This document shows, piece after piece, positions 1-10,838 of a stretch of DNA of 64,000 nucleotides; positions within the stretch are counted from its first letter, which is position 1, and every line of letters begins with the position of its first letter. The stretch is taken from positions 186,001 to 250,000 of the forward strand of contig JARKIP010000197.1 in NCBI GenBank assembly GCA_029990175.1, written 5' to 3'. The position numbers were made by a program, and so were the translations under genes. The notes beneath the pieces are model-generated. The model was not told the DNA's origin. It made no database searches and saw nothing but the letters and a program-made list of their open reading frames with translations. The DNA comes from Petunia secreta. Lineage: Eukaryota; Streptophyta; Magnoliopsida; Solanales; Solanaceae.

Positions 1-667
1 TTTACAAATCATATGGGTAATGTTAATGGTTAGACCACAATTGTATTCCTCAAAACCTGTTAGGTATAAGGAGGATTTACCTCATCAAGCCCGACAGGGT
101 CAATAATGAGGTGCAAAAAACCCTACTCCAAAGACCCAAGCGACAATGACCTTTTTAGGTCTTTCCTTTTAGATGGGGTAGGCCGTAGCCACTGTAACCC
201 AAATGGTCGCTAGTTTCCATTAACCTACACCTTTAATCTCGTTAGAGTGATGAAAGAAAGTAAGGTTATGTTCAAGTAGGTCGTGCCTCACATCCTAGTT
301 AAAAAAAAAGTACGATAGAGAACTAGATTCACCTTAACCCATAGATTTTGTAAGATTAAAATCAAGTTTAATTTAAAATAATCAAGTCATAGTCCTGGGT
401 GTCTTCTAGTGGTCTTCTAGCCTAAGAAGAAGTCATGTCCGCCCCTGGCATCTACAACGTTCTCCTTTGAGATTCGAATCTACTAGGGTCTAACACAAAC
501 ATGGTAAGGGATGTAATGGCAAGAATCATGAAAAGGAATAGATTAAGAAATGAAATCCTTACAAAAGATTCAAGTTAGAACCCTTCCTTAGCCTATAAGA
601 ATATTCAAAAAGCATAAAAAGCATATTCTAAGCTGAAAATGTTATGTTTTCCTCAGAGGCATAACAA

Positions 668-680
668 CCTATTTATAGGC
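668..680 (-). promoter_or_regulatory. Possible TATA box, minus strand
   Basis: Read on the minus strand the sequence is GCCTATAAATAGG, a good plant TATA box. No reading frame of note follows it towards position 1. It may be the core promoter of an LTR that extends past the left edge. Confidence 0.35.
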
Positions 681-740
681 ATGAGTTTGAAAACTAGACT
701 AATAATTACATGTTTGCCTTGTTTTACACTAGACCGCCGG

Positions 741-1082
741 TTATTCAGCGGGCTGCCTATTAAAGTGTGCGGTCGTCGAACACATGTTTGTCTTGTTCTG
801 TGGTGTAGGTCTGGCGGAGTTGCAATCCAAGCAGCGGACAACTTCAACGTTCCGTAGATTTTCTGAGCTTTCTATGAGTGCCGGTGGAGCAGCATCTTCT
901 TCTGCTGAGTCACCGAGTGCTTTCAGTAATTCATCCAGCGGTCCGCCTCTTTGCTTCAATGTAATGTGCTGAGCTCCTGAACGCTCTCCTCCTTTGGCGC
1001 GTGGCTTCTTACCTTTAGCCAGTGATTCGGCAAAGCACTGATCCTGTTGATGCCCTATCTCCCGTTGCTCAAATGTAGCCAA
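741..1082 (-). other. Unrecognised 113-codon open frame
   Basis: An open frame of 113 codons begins MATFEQREIGHQQ and is rich in charged residues (a K/R-rich stretch near residue 22 and an acidic stretch near residue 60). I do not recognise a family. It lies upstream of the minus-strand TATA-like motif at 668-680 rather than downstream of it. It could be a decayed piece of an element's coding region or chance; I assign no function. Confidence 0.22.
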
Positions 1083-1235
1083 AGTGCACTTTTTTTGCTA
1101 TTTTCTTCTTTCTTTTGGATTTGTACACTAATTCTCTTTGATACCCTGAAACATGGAGATAAACATAAAATTTACTCAATAACAAAGCTTTAGGACATGA
1201 AAGCTAGTCTAAAAAAGTTGCAAATACGCGCAAAA

Positions 1236-1590
1236 TACCAATGACATTCCTAGCCCTTCCTATAGCCGATTGACTATCATAGTGTATGCAGATTGGTGTC
1301 AATGGCTTGGGCCAAAATGAAATATCTTCCATAAAATTTTGGAGTCATTCAGCTTCTTCACCAGCTTTGTCTAAAGCTACAAATTCAAGTTCCATTGTAG
1401 AGCGGACTATTAATGGTTGTTTGGACGACTTCCAAGACACCGCTCCTCCACCAGTTTTGAAGATATATCTACTTGTGGACTTAAATTCAGTTGAACCAGT
1501 GATCCAATTTGCATCACAATATCCCTCAATAACTGTAGGATACTTAGTATAATACAAAGTAAAGTTGTGGGTATAATGCAAATATCCCAA
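1236..1590 (-). pseudogene. Copia RNase H domain, truncated
   Basis: The frame starting near 1590 gives the Copia RNase H signature, with GYCDANWITGS (first catalytic Asp), TGGGAVSWKSSKQP and an ELEFVALDKAGEEAE segment (normally E-Y-x-A with a catalytic Glu). After a stop the same frame continues with a DSQSAIGRA motif near 1236, where similarity ends. The domain would degrade the RNA of the RNA-DNA hybrid during reverse transcription. The C-terminal end is missing, so it cannot be functional. Confidence 0.88.
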
Positions 1591-1789
1591 AACTCATTTC
1601 ATTGCCATCCTATGAGTTTGGTATGGATTGTGTGTGTATCGACTCAATTGTCTTATATCACAAGTTATATCTAGTCTAGTACAATTCATGATATACACGT
1701 GCATAATCTAGTTGAGACGTACTTCGACCTTTGTTATTCTTAAGAGGAAGGGTTATGTCTATTGGGGTATTTGAAACTTTGAAATCCAA

Positions 1790-2661
1790 TTACTTTAACT
1801 TGTCAAGTACTAATTTGATGTAATGAGATTGAGACAAAGCCAGACCTCCAAGAGTCTTATGGATCTTAATGCCCAAAATTACATCAACAATTCCTAAGTC
1901 TTTCAAATCAAATTTTCTAATCAACATATGCTTTGTAGCATTTATGTTCGCAATGTCATTACTCATTATCAACATATCATCCAAACAATGACTATCTAAT
2001 TTAGAGTGTTTTTAATGCAAATACATTTATCACACTCATTCATCACAAAATCATTTGACAACATTGTATGGTCAAATTTCGCATGTCATTGCTTAGGTGC
2101 TTGTTTTAGTACAGAAAGTGACTTAACAAGTTTACAAATCTTTTTTTCTTTTTCGGGAACCACAAAACCTTCAAGTTGTTCCATGTAGATTTCTTCCTCT
2201 AATTCTCCATTTAAAAAGACTGCTTTAACATCCATCTGATGAATTTCAACACCATATACGGCGGCTAAAACGATTAACACCCGTATAGATGTAATCCTTG
2301 TTACCGGTAGATATGTGTTAAATAAGTCAAGACCTTCTTTTTGTCTATAACCTTTGACAACTAGTCTTGCCTTATACTTGTCAATAGTGCCATCAACTTT
2401 CATTTTTGTTTTGAAAATCTATTTAGAACCTAACGGTTCGTTTTCAGGAGGAAGATCAACCAACTCCCAAGTATGGTTGCTCAAAATAGATTCTATCTCA
2501 GTATTGACTACCTCTTTCCAAAATGGTGATTCCAAAGAAGACATGGCTTTTCTAAATGTTCGAGGCTCATTTTCCAATAGGAACATCACAAAGTCATCTC
2601 CTGATAAAGTAGATATCCGCTGATGCTTGTTGTGTCTTGGTTCTTCCTCAGTTGATTCCAT
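1790..2661 (-). pseudogene. Copia reverse transcriptase, fragmented
   Basis: The piece at 2086-2403 carries the N-terminal Copia RT core: KYKARLVVKGY, PVTRITSIRVLIVLAAVYG, QMDVKAVFLNGELEEEIYM and LKQAPKQ. The piece at 1790-1984 carries the polymerase motif, here LDDML instead of the usual YVDDML, followed by KDLGIVDVILGIKI. The piece at 2419-2661 is the linker between integrase and RT. Several frame breaks separate these segments. The first two residues of the catalytic motif are replaced, although both aspartates remain. Confidence 0.9.
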
Positions 2662-2699
2662 TGTTGTATTAACATGAATGTCGGGATTTTTTCTGATTT

Positions 2700-3257
2700 A
2701 CAAACCAAAAAATGATATGCTCTACCATTTGTAGCATATCCTATGAAAGTAAAATCAACTATTTTCGGTCCTATCTTAAGCCTTTTGGGTTTAGGAACTT
2801 GCACTTTTGTTAAACACCCCCACACTTTAAAGTAATTCAAATTGGATTTTTTTCTTTTCCATTGTTAATATGGAATGGACAATTTTTTGTTATGGGGCAC
2901 TCGATTGAGTATTTGATTAGTCGAAAGAATAGCTTCCCCCCACAAGTTCTGGGTAAACCTAAACTTATCAACAAGGTATTCTAATCCCATTGGATTGAGG
3001 CGAGTACGGGGCAATTGTTTGGCGAATAATTCCATATTCCAAACATATTTCTTCAAAAGGAGATTCCTATTCGCCGCCCCTATCAGTCCTTATCATTTTG
3101 ATCTTTTTGGTAAGTTGAGTTTCAACTTCATTTTTGTATTGCTTGAATTCGTCAATTGCCTCATCTTTACTACTAATTAAATAAACATAGAAGTAGAGAG
3201 TGCTATCGTTAATAAAACTTATGAATACTTCTTTCCACCACGAAATGGTATTGATCA
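2700..3257 (-). pseudogene. Copia integrase core, C-terminal half
   Basis: The frame entering from G1 reads SWWKEVFISFINDST, then KKIKMIRTDRGGE with the second catalytic Asp. A stop follows directly after GGE. After PYSPQSNGI the alignment jumps to a LVDKFRFTQNLWGEAIL segment, so the stretch that normally carries the catalytic Glu (AERKNRT in relatives) is deleted. The first half of the integrase continues at 11320 on the other side of G1. Confidence 0.85.
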
Positions 3258-3740
3258 TGTGTGGGAAAAAATATGCCAGCTATTATTACGGGGATACGAG
3301 TCAAGCTGGCGAGAGTAGACTTATCATACAAGTCACCGGCACAGAGGATACATGCCTGCTCTATGAGTTACGACCATTCAGGCCGTACGGGCATAGGACG
3401 CAAGGCATACATCCCACCGCCTTAGATTTACAGTCTCCTTGTTAAGGTTTCATATACACCACCGCCTTGAGTTTATAGGCCCATGGCCTTTATTAGTCTT
3501 TGTATTTTACCATAGATAAGATTGGGTAATCTCTACTATAAATACCCTTCCTTATATAGTATTATACAAAAAGCGATTCACACTGAATCCGGTTATTCTC
3601 AATGAATAATACTACTTACTTTCTTGTCTATTATTTTCCTCTCCATTTACTTATTTTTTTCATCATATTTTACTATATTGCTTGTAACCCTCTCATAAAT
3701 TTAATTGTTTTAGCTAGACGTACAATTTTAGGCATAAACA
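3258..3740 (+). repeat. G1 5' LTR
   Basis: Begins TGTGTGGG and ends CATAAACA; it is repeated at 10839-11319. A TATA box (TATAAATA) lies at 3537-3544, so U3 is about 300 bp. By eye the two copies differ at roughly 9-10% of positions over the first 285 bases, including small indels, which makes this an old insertion. Confidence 0.9.
3537..3544 (+). promoter_or_regulatory. TATA box of G1 5' LTR
   Basis: TATAAATA in the context CTACTATAAATACCC, conserved in the right LTR at 11118-11125. It would set transcription start near 3570. Confidence 0.7.
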
Positions 3741-3762
3741 GTTTGGCGTCCACCGTAGGGCC
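3741..3762 (+). other. G1 primer-binding region
   Basis: Directly after the LTR end the sequence reads GTTTGGCGTCCACCGTAGG, close to the TTTGGCGCCCACCGTGGGG seen after the 5' LTR of many Tat-type elements. It should prime minus-strand DNA synthesis; I cannot name the tRNA with certainty. Confidence 0.5.
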
Positions 3763-3802
3763 CATGCAATTGTAGGTATTCTCCAAAGGAAAATGCGCAG
3801 TC

Positions 3803-4760
3803 ATGTCAGACGGCAACGACAACATCTCAAAGAATACTACCGACGCAGTAGACGAGTCCGCACATGATCTTAGCGATCCTTGCGTGCAGCCAAAGGATCC
3901 TGCCAAGGAGCCAGTCAATGTAGCTAGCGACGGCAATGGCGATCAACCACGCGAAGGTAATTCTAAGTTTAGAGGTTTCCTTGTTAATCTCATCAAAACC
4001 CTGTCAGAGGCCAGTATCCCCGCGAGGACCAGCGCCCGTGAGCGATTCACCAGCATCCGTTCCTAACCACAGGCACAACATGGATGCCACCTCTGGAGGC
4101 TGAACGACAGTCAATAATCAAGACCTCAAAGGAACATCTGTCATTCAAGATATCCTAAAGGAGATGAAGGCCATCCACGATTGGCTCGATAACGTGCCAG
4201 GTGCTCCACATCAGGTTACCACCATAGATGAGCATAAGTTTTATAAGCATGCATACAAAGCAAGCGCTGCACCAATCCACGTACCAAAGCACTTTTTCCT
4301 GCCGGATAATCTAAAGTATGAAGGGACAACGGATCCGAATGAGCATATTACTGTGTACTATATAGTTGTCAAAAGAAATGAAATCTCTGAAGAAAAAATC
4401 TAATCTGCTCTGGTGAAGACGTTCAACTCGACCTTAACTAAGGGCGCCCTCACTTGGTACACTCAGCTACCAATGGGTTCCATCGAATCATTCACCCAAA
4501 TGTAGGACCTATTCAAGAAAGCACATTCTAGCACCCGTATGCGGGAGAAGCGCATGGAGGACATCTCCGAGGTTCGGCAGTGCGACAACGAGCTATTAAA
4601 ATTACCTTGAAAGGTACTGGAGGGAACGCATAGAGCTTCCTCTACTTCCCGACAATATTGTTATGGTAGCTTTTGGCAAGACCTTGAATTCCAAAGGGTC
4701 GCTAGCTACTAGGGAGTTGTAGTAAATTCTAACTCAACACCTTCTGACAACATGGAGTGC
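3803..4760 (+). pseudogene. G1 gag, broken
   Basis: The capsid precursor can be followed through several frames. It starts MSDGNDNISKNTTDAV at 3803, continues at 4164 with KAIHDWLDNVPGAPHQV and KHFFLPDNLKYEGTTDPNEH (the conserved Tat gag core), then GALTWYTQLPMGSIESF and NELLK, and after a shift RERIELPLLPDNIVMVAF. At least three frame breaks or stops occur (near 4066, 4402, 4503 and 4610). Gag normally builds the cytoplasmic particle; this one cannot be translated whole. Confidence 0.8.
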
Positions 4761-4985
4761 ACTACTTTAAAGGTACACTGAAAAACTCCGCCTAGAGCCA
4801 GAGCACTCTATGAACCCCAAAGATGAACAAAGAAAGCGAGCAGGAAGTCCATCCTTGGTGGGAGAACGGGACGGAAGAAGAGTAAAAGGAAAAACATAGA
4901 GCCAAGCAGGAACGAGAAAACAAGGCAGCACCCGAGGGCCCGAGTCCTAAGAAACGAACCAAGCCCCGCAGTTTTTGAAATTGGT

Positions 4986-5731
4986 TTGCGAGTCAATGCT
5001 GTGGAATTGGTTGCCAATCATTTTGGAAATCTAGGGCCAAAAGTATGGTGGCCGCCCACCGTAAAAGGAGCAACCGAGAGGAATTCAACAGCCTATTGTG
5101 ACTTCCATCATAGCATTGGCCATGCCACAGCTGACTGCAAGGCCCTATTGTTAGAAATTGAGCATCTACTAAAGGAGGGACACCTCAAGGATTTGATTGA
5201 AGAAGGAGAAAGGCGGTCGAGAGCACCATATTCTGGGGACAAACGGAGCATCAACGCGATCTTCGCAAGCCTGGGACCTATCATAGCTTGGGGGACTGAA
5301 AGACCAGGGCAGTTCGCTAGACCTATCATGTTCAGCCCGGAAGATGATGGAAAAAATAAAGACGCTCTCATCGTTCTCATAACAGTGTCCACCTTCAGAT
5401 CAAGCAAGCTTTGGTTGACCCAGGAAGTAACGTGAACATTATCCTGTGTGAGGTATTATAGAAGTTAGGCCGGCACTATCAGATGATTCTGTGCCTTCGT
5501 AGGATAATTGGCTTATGTGGCCTCCGCGAGGACCCTATTGGAGAGCTAGCTCTACCAATTCATATCCCGGGTGTAACGAGTACAACCGCTTTCCAAGTAC
5601 TCACCTGTAACCCGTCATATGATGTCATCCTGGGATGGCCTTGGGTACACAGTGCAAATGGACTACCCTCAACGCTCCACCAAGTCTTCAAATACCGTAC
5701 CTTATACGAGGTTAGTGACTTATTGAGTTAG
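4986..5731 (+). pseudogene. G1 gag zinc knuckle and protease
   Basis: The segment at 4986-5435 has the Tat-type knuckle CDFHHSIGHATADC followed by KALLLEIEHLLKEGHL. The protease follows: after a frame change near 5396 the active-site segment reads ALVDPGSNVNII (D-P-G-S rather than D-S/T-G, as is common in these elements). At 5483-5731 comes the C-terminal part with YDVILGWPWVHSANG and PSTLHQVFKY. A stop and frame changes split it. The protease would process the polyprotein. Confidence 0.82.
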
Positions 5732-6064
5732 TGACCTTTGCCTGGAGACTACCCTGTGTTCGACAGAGGACACGAAAAAAGGTCGATAGCCAAGGTTTAT
5801 ATTATCGACGAGGAATCCTTCTAGTACGAGACTATATAGCGTAAGGCTAGGATAGATATCATCGATCGTAAGGGAGCGGTTGTTGGAAATTAGTCATTTA
5901 GTTCGCAAGGCAACAAAACTATGGTACCAGCTCTTCGAGGTGCTGGTGAAACACGATAGCGGATACATTGCAGCTTGGTATTGGCCCAAGTAAAGGTGCA
6001 ACTCTTGCAACTTCTGTCAATAACCGAGCTAGTCCAGGGCGAGCACCTGTTGCTGTATGTCTCA
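5732..6064 (+). pseudogene. G1 protease-RT junction, RT largely deleted
   Basis: After the protease only short decayed coding remains. By about 6025 the frame reads GEHLLLYVS, which belongs to the RNase H end of RT. The whole palm and fingers region including the YxDD motif is therefore missing from this copy, an internal deletion of several hundred codons. Confidence 0.6.
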
Positions 6065-6489
6065 GAGCCTGTTTGGCAAAGCTGCCAAAATCATCTTATT
6101 TTGAGAAGTGCTTTTAAAAAAAGTACTTTGTGAGATAAGCAGTTTGTGGTTGGCCAAATTTTAGAGAAGTACTTTTGTTATTAATTTGTGTTTGACCAAT
6201 ATTTAAAAAAATTATCAAATTACCCAAATGGATATATAATAATATCAATTTAATTAAATATGGGAGTCTGTAATGGGTATTCTTGTCACAACTAATCAAA
6301 AACACTTATTTTTTCAAGAAGCTACTTTTTTCAGCTTCTTCCCAATAGCAGAAAAACAACTTCTATTGCCACTCAAAAGCACTTATTTTTTCATAGAAGC
6401 TTGGCCAAGCACCCCAAAATTTTAAAATAAGCACTTTTTTGAGAAAAATAAGCACTTCTGGCTCCTCAAAAGCTTGGCCAAATAGGCTC
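6065..6489. mobile_element. MITE with 9-bp target duplication inside G1 RNase H
   Basis: This 425-bp AT-rich segment has terminal inverted repeats: GAGCCTGTTTGGCAAAGCT at the left and the reverse complement of GAGCCTATTTGGCCAAGCT at the right (17 of 19 match). It is flanked by TATGTCTCA (6056-6064) and TCAATCTCA (6490-6498), a decayed 9-bp duplication. Removing it plus one flank restores the RNase H reading LLLYVS-DAAWN. The 9-bp duplication suggests a Mutator-type origin; a hAT-type MITE (8 bp) is the alternative. It encodes no protein. Confidence 0.85.
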
Positions 6490-6498
6490 TCAATCTCA

Positions 6499-6860
6499 GA
6501 CGCAGCATGGAATATGGTGTTCGCACGAAAAGAAGATGGGAGACAGTTTCCCATGAAGTATGCCAGCAAAGGACTTTTGTACCAGATAGGTTCCTGCCTG
6601 TACCTGTTCAGTTTATTGCAGTCGTGGTCATGGCAACACAGGAGTTGCTTGTGTATTTTCTCAGCCATACGATCAGTGTGGTCTCTTCTGCACCATTACG
6701 AGCCATTTTGTCCAGACCTGGGCTCTTAAAAGGGTTGGCCGAATGGGCAGAAGAACTTGGAGAATATGATATCATTTACCAACCACGAACGGTCGTCCAA
6801 TCATAGCTTTTAGAAGGTTTCACCTCAGATTTTGTGGAAGAATTAGCACTAAAGGTGGAG
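6499..6860 (+). pseudogene. G1 RNase H (RT-associated)
   Basis: After the MITE the frame reads DAAWNMVFARKEDGRQFPM, then after a shift VVVMATQELLVYFLSHTISV, LRAILSRPGLLKGLAEWAEE and LGEYDIIYQPRT, the standard end of the Gypsy RNase H. A stop after VVQS and further frame breaks follow. The domain is decayed. Confidence 0.8.
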
Positions 6861-6889
6861 GAATAAACATAAAATGCAAGGCAATCGAG

Positions 6890-7170
6890 CCCGGGCGCAG
6901 GCAAATCTATACAGACGTGGATCTCAAAGGAGAAGAAGCCAACCTCGATTTATGTGTCGAAACACCCACAGGGAAGGTCTTCTACAAGGTCGCGAAAGGT
7001 CCAAGCATCAAAGCAGAATATGAGGCAATAACTCAAGCTCTTGACTTAGCCTACATATTGGGGGCCAGGGAGGTCAGCCTCTACAGTAGTTCCCAGTTGG
7101 TGGTCAGTCGAACAAATGAGGTTTTTACCACGGAGGACATCTGCATGCCGGATCAACAATGAAAAATTAA
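6890..7170 (+). pseudogene. G1 second (archaeal-type) RNase H
   Basis: The frame at 6917-7162 contains DLKGEEANLDLCVETPTG, IKAEYEAITQALDLAYILGA and VSLYSSSQLVVS, the pattern of the extra RNase H found between RT-RH and integrase in Tat-lineage elements. The catalytic D of the usual SDSQL motif is replaced (SSSQL). A second RNase H supports placing G1 in the Tat lineage. Confidence 0.78.
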
Positions 7171-7691
7171 AATACTTTTGGAAAACTTTCACAAATGGGA
7201 GTTTGTCTATCAGGAGGAAAGCTCAAACGAGGACGAAGCTCCCGAGGATTCACGCACTGATTCAAATGATCAGCAGATAGTGATTGAGCTGACCCTGCGG
7301 ACCTGATGAACCTTGAAGTTCCAAGCATGGGTTCTGCTTCAGAACAACGCCATGTGCTAATTAACTACTTGGAAAGGGAATACTCCTCGACGACAAGTTA
7401 GAAAGTAGACAGTTCATTATTATTTGATCAACGAGGATTTATACTATCGGGTGGTCAGCAGCCCTAGGGTTACATCTCGAGGCTTAACACCCTCCAACGA
7501 GGGACCACAGGTGGACGCCTATGCTCAACATTAGAAGTATAATCCTTTTCAGTATTTACTTTAATTAAGTCTCTAGTTTATTTTAAATTTTGATCGCAGT
7601 ATTTTCATACTCATTAGCTATGTTACAGGTTTTCACCCACAACAGTTCAGGCCCTACGCCCCTATTTACCAATAAAATACTATCTTACTTA
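7171..7691 (+). pseudogene. G1 end of second RNase H and start of integrase region, decayed
   Basis: Short remnants are visible: WEFVYQEESSNEDE and, near 7425-7455, INEDLYYRVVSSP, which resembles the sequence before the integrase zinc-binding domain. No integrase core follows, so the catalytic part has been lost. The rest up to 7691 looks non-coding. Confidence 0.5.
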
Positions 7692-8973
7692 GTCAGTTTT
7701 ACAATTCAGATCAATTTATGATCCAAATATTCATAGCCCCGGCCAGACCTAAGTTGAAGTAATACATCCACTTTTCGCTACAAAAAGTAGGGTAAACTAC
7801 TCGCTTAGAGCTAGACCATGTCTAGCTCAGCCACTAGGCATTATATGTAAGTTGAACTCGTCGATTCAACAAAATTTGCACCTACATGTTGGTGGGGACG
7901 CCCGCCCGCATAGAGCCAGAAAGTCTTAAAATACTCGAGTAAACAAGCAACGACTTTCTGAATATGGACGCTAAAATGCCATGTTTCCACATGGGATAAA
8001 GTCATCCCATTGTGGGCGCAAAATAACCATTTATATCCTAATCTACTGTCAAATTTAAGATGTTTGACTCTCAAATCAGTAACTATGACAAACAAAATGG
8101 GACAGAGGGAGTATAAGCTCCTCAAGATATACATGGCTGAAAATCCTTCATGTGCATTGTAGCTACAAGCCGTAAAGCAGTCAGGAGCTTCCCATGGCAG
8201 CCGGAGATATGCATGCCCGAGCATTTCTTCGAGGTGCACGACTGTTAATACAACCGAAGCTCGTACACTTGATCAAAGCGACGGTCGCCGAAAGCGTCTG
8301 AGCACAGACATATCCTTCCTTAATCACGTCTGCAGAGCTTAGAATGAAAAAATTGAAATTCCACTTCAACCTCAGCTGGTCAAACGAGAGTGCATTGCCC
8401 TGCAGATCTTCAAACGCAATCAGAAGCTCACCAAGGATGGAAAGGCTTGTGCTGGCGACCTACCACAAGGGAGCCTCTTTACTTGGGAATCTCACAACAA
8501 GCGGCCGATGAGGCGTTGCAGCAGCAATACAGCCGAACCAGTCGAACAAAGAGACAACCTTAACCATGAGCAGAGTTAGAGCTTCGTGACTCGTTAATCC
8601 ACCCATAGGTCAGAATTGTGTCCTCTTGCCTGCTATGGAATTGAGTTAGACTAGTAGGCTTCAACTCTACTCTGTCAAAGAGGCTACCTGAGCACAAAAA
8701 AAATCCTGGCAGAGAAGCCTCATGACAGCTGAAAGTGCCAAGCGTCCTGACCTCGCATGACAAAAGGAATATCACAGCAACCGCTGTGTTAGAAGAAGAG
8801 CACACCGTAATCAGTCAACATGCTACAATGAAGACATTCCGAAAACGTCACTAGAATCCCGACCAAACTTCATGACTCGGAGGACTTCATTCATCCAATT
8901 ATGGATGGAGAAAAAGAAGAAGAAAACTGCAGATGGTCTTTTTCCAACAATTTTCTCATGCGCCATCCATTTA
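7692..8973 (+). repeat. G1 3' region, tandem copy 1
   Basis: This segment starts GTCAGTTTTACAATTCAG and is repeated immediately downstream at 8974-10392, so it is a head-to-tail duplication of about 1.3 kb between the pol remnant and the 3' LTR. No convincing protein frame is seen. Inside it (about 8018-8115) is a sequence absent from copy 2, ending in a Stowaway-like terminus. Confidence 0.8.
8018..8115. mobile_element. Stowaway-type MITE fragment
   Basis: Ends with GGGACAGAGGGAGTA, the reverse complement of the CTCCCTCYGTCCC terminus of Stowaway MITEs, followed by a TA dinucleotide. Only this end is recognisable, so the element looks truncated. It is absent from the corresponding place in copy 2, which instead has a different stretch near 9306-9480. 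Confidence 0.5.
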
Positions 8974-10392
8974 GTCAGTTTTACAATTCAGATCCATCTA
9001 AGATCCAAATATTCATGGCCCCAGCCCGACTTAAGTTGAAGTAATACACCCACTTTTCGCTACAAAAAGTAGGGTAAACTACTCGCTTAGAGCTAGATCA
9101 CGTCTAGGTTAGTCACCAGGCATATTTCGTAAGTTGAACTCGTCCATTCAACAAATTGCACCTACATGCCGATGGGGACGCCTGCTCGCATAGTGCCAGA
9201 AAGTCTTAAAATACTCGAGTATACAAGCAAAGACGTTCTAGTTAGAACGCAAAAATGCGTCGTTCCTACACGGGCTAAAGACGTCCCATTGTGGGTGCAA
9301 TACAAGTCGTCTTACAGTGACACAAATGAAGCGCCCCTCAGTGTGCACACCCGTCTTTTAAAGACGTTAGTCCAGAAAGGCACACAAAATATGTTGCTTA
9401 ACTATACGACTACACATAAAAATATTAATGGACGTCCGTCTCATTAATAAGAAACAACATGTAGGCTGATAATATACAATTAAGTCATTTTGAATACAAC
9501 TCTTTTATGTACAAGTATTCTAAAAAACTGAAAAAGGAAAAACTTTAAACTTCTCGAAATCTGCACGGCTGAAGATCTTTCATCTGGATTGTAGCTACAA
9601 GCCACTAAGCAGTTCGAAGTTTTCCCCGACATCAGGGGATATGTCAGCTCGAGCAACCTTTGGCACATAACCACTAATATAACCAAGGCCCGAATACCTT
9701 GATCAAAGTAAGGGTCCTCGGAAGCATCTGAGCATGGACACGGCCTTCCTCCATCTTGTCCGCTGAACTGGAAGAAAAACTTGTAGATTTGCTTTGACCC
9801 CCATTGGTAAAATTGGGAGTCACTGCCCTGCAGATCTTCAAGTGCAATTGAGAGCTTACCAAAGATAGGGAGGTTTGAGCTGGAAACCTACCACAAGGGA
9901 GCCTCTTCCCCCGGGTATCCTACAACCAACGGCCGATGAGGCGTTGCAACAGCAATACGGCCGAACCAAGATATAACCTTGAACCACATGCAGAGTTATT
10001 GCTTGGTAAGTCGTTGATCAGCTGATGGTATGAGGGTGTATCCTCTTTCCTACCATAAAACAGAGCCAGGTACGTGAGCTTCAACCCTACACCATCAAAG
10101 GAGCTACCGGAACACTAGAAACATAATGGCGGAGAAGCTCCATGACAGCTGAAAAGGCCAAGCATTCTGAACCCGCATGACAAGAAAAATATCACACCAA
10201 TCGCCTGTTAGAATAAGAGTGCACCGTAATTAGTGCACATGCCACAATGAACACATTCCAAAGAATATCATTAGAATTCAGATCAAACTTCATGACTCGG
10301 GGGACTCCATTAATCCAATTACAGATGGAGGAAAAGAAGAAGAAAATTGCATATGGTCTTTTTCCTATAGTTTTCTCATGCACCATCCATTC
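8974..10392 (+). repeat. G1 3' region, tandem copy 2
   Basis: Second copy of the duplicated block. Shared landmarks include CGCTACAAAAAGTAGGGTAA, the CTCGCTTAGAGCTAGA stretch and the shared end CTTTTTCC...TTTTCTCATGC. It is about 140 bp longer than copy 1 because of a stretch at about 9306-9480 with no counterpart. The copies are clearly diverged, so the duplication is old. Confidence 0.8.
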
Positions 10393-10838
10393 AGAATGAA
10401 GGAGCTTTTTTGGGAATATCAGACCAGGATCAAAGGAAAACATTTTTTGAAGAAAGAAGATTTACATTTTCATATGGAAACTTTGGAGAAATCGAGTATT
10501 TTTCTAAAGAAGATTTATGATTCCACAGCTGTCACGAAGCCCCTATTTATAGGCTGGAAAAGATAAGGATGGAGCATGAAATGGTCAAGGATAATTATGA
10601 CTTGAGATATGAAACGATTCGGCATAACGAAAAGCATTCATGGAAAGGTACATGGAATCTACATCAACCAATTAGATAGATGAATGCACGCTTAGTTCTC
10701 GAAGAAATCAGTATCATTATTGGTTAAAGAGACTGCATGTTTCAAGGAGTCAGTGAAATATCATTTCACATTCGTCTTGTACACTGCTTTCACTTCCTGA
10801 CTGCTTGCGTCCGCACTCAACAAGTGGGGGGGACTGAC
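10393..10838 (+). other. G1 3' untranslated segment up to the LTR
   Basis: About 450 bp without coding potential between the second tandem copy and the 3' LTR. It ends with the polypurine tract annotated separately. Nothing else is recognisable. Confidence 0.5.
10823..10834 (+). other. G1 polypurine tract
   Basis: AAGTGGGGGGGA lies just upstream of the right LTR start at 10839. Such a tract resists RNase H and primes plus-strand DNA synthesis. Confidence 0.7.

Larger units (their letters stand above)
1..1235. other. Unassigned repeat-like DNA left of the Copia remnant
   Basis: No protein domain is recognisable here. A TATA-like motif sits on the minus strand at 668-680, so this could be part of a minus-oriented LTR or other promoter-bearing repeat. 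The Copia RNase H reading frame ends abruptly near 1236, which makes that point a likely junction with a different sequence. I found no partner copy of this stretch elsewhere in the window, so it is not shown to be an LTR. Confidence 0.4.
1236..3257 (-). mobile_element. Copia retrotransposon remnant, 3' pol part
   Basis: Three consecutive Copia pol domains are readable on the minus strand in the usual order: integrase (2700-3257), reverse transcriptase (about 1790-2661) and RNase H (1236-1590). Stops and frameshifts separate the pieces. At 3257 the integrase frame is cut by the G1 LTR and resumes at 11320 in the same protein. On the left the RNase H stops before its end and no 3' LTR is seen, so the element is truncated there. 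Confidence 0.9.

Noticed and set aside
8560..8805. Minus-strand 81-codon frame in G1 as a possible antisense gene
   Set aside because: It is not preserved in the second tandem copy and has no domain; not enough to call a gene.
7692..10392. The 1.3-kb repeats as LTRs of a separate element
   Set aside because: They are directly adjacent with no interior, no TG...CA ends, primer site or target duplication.
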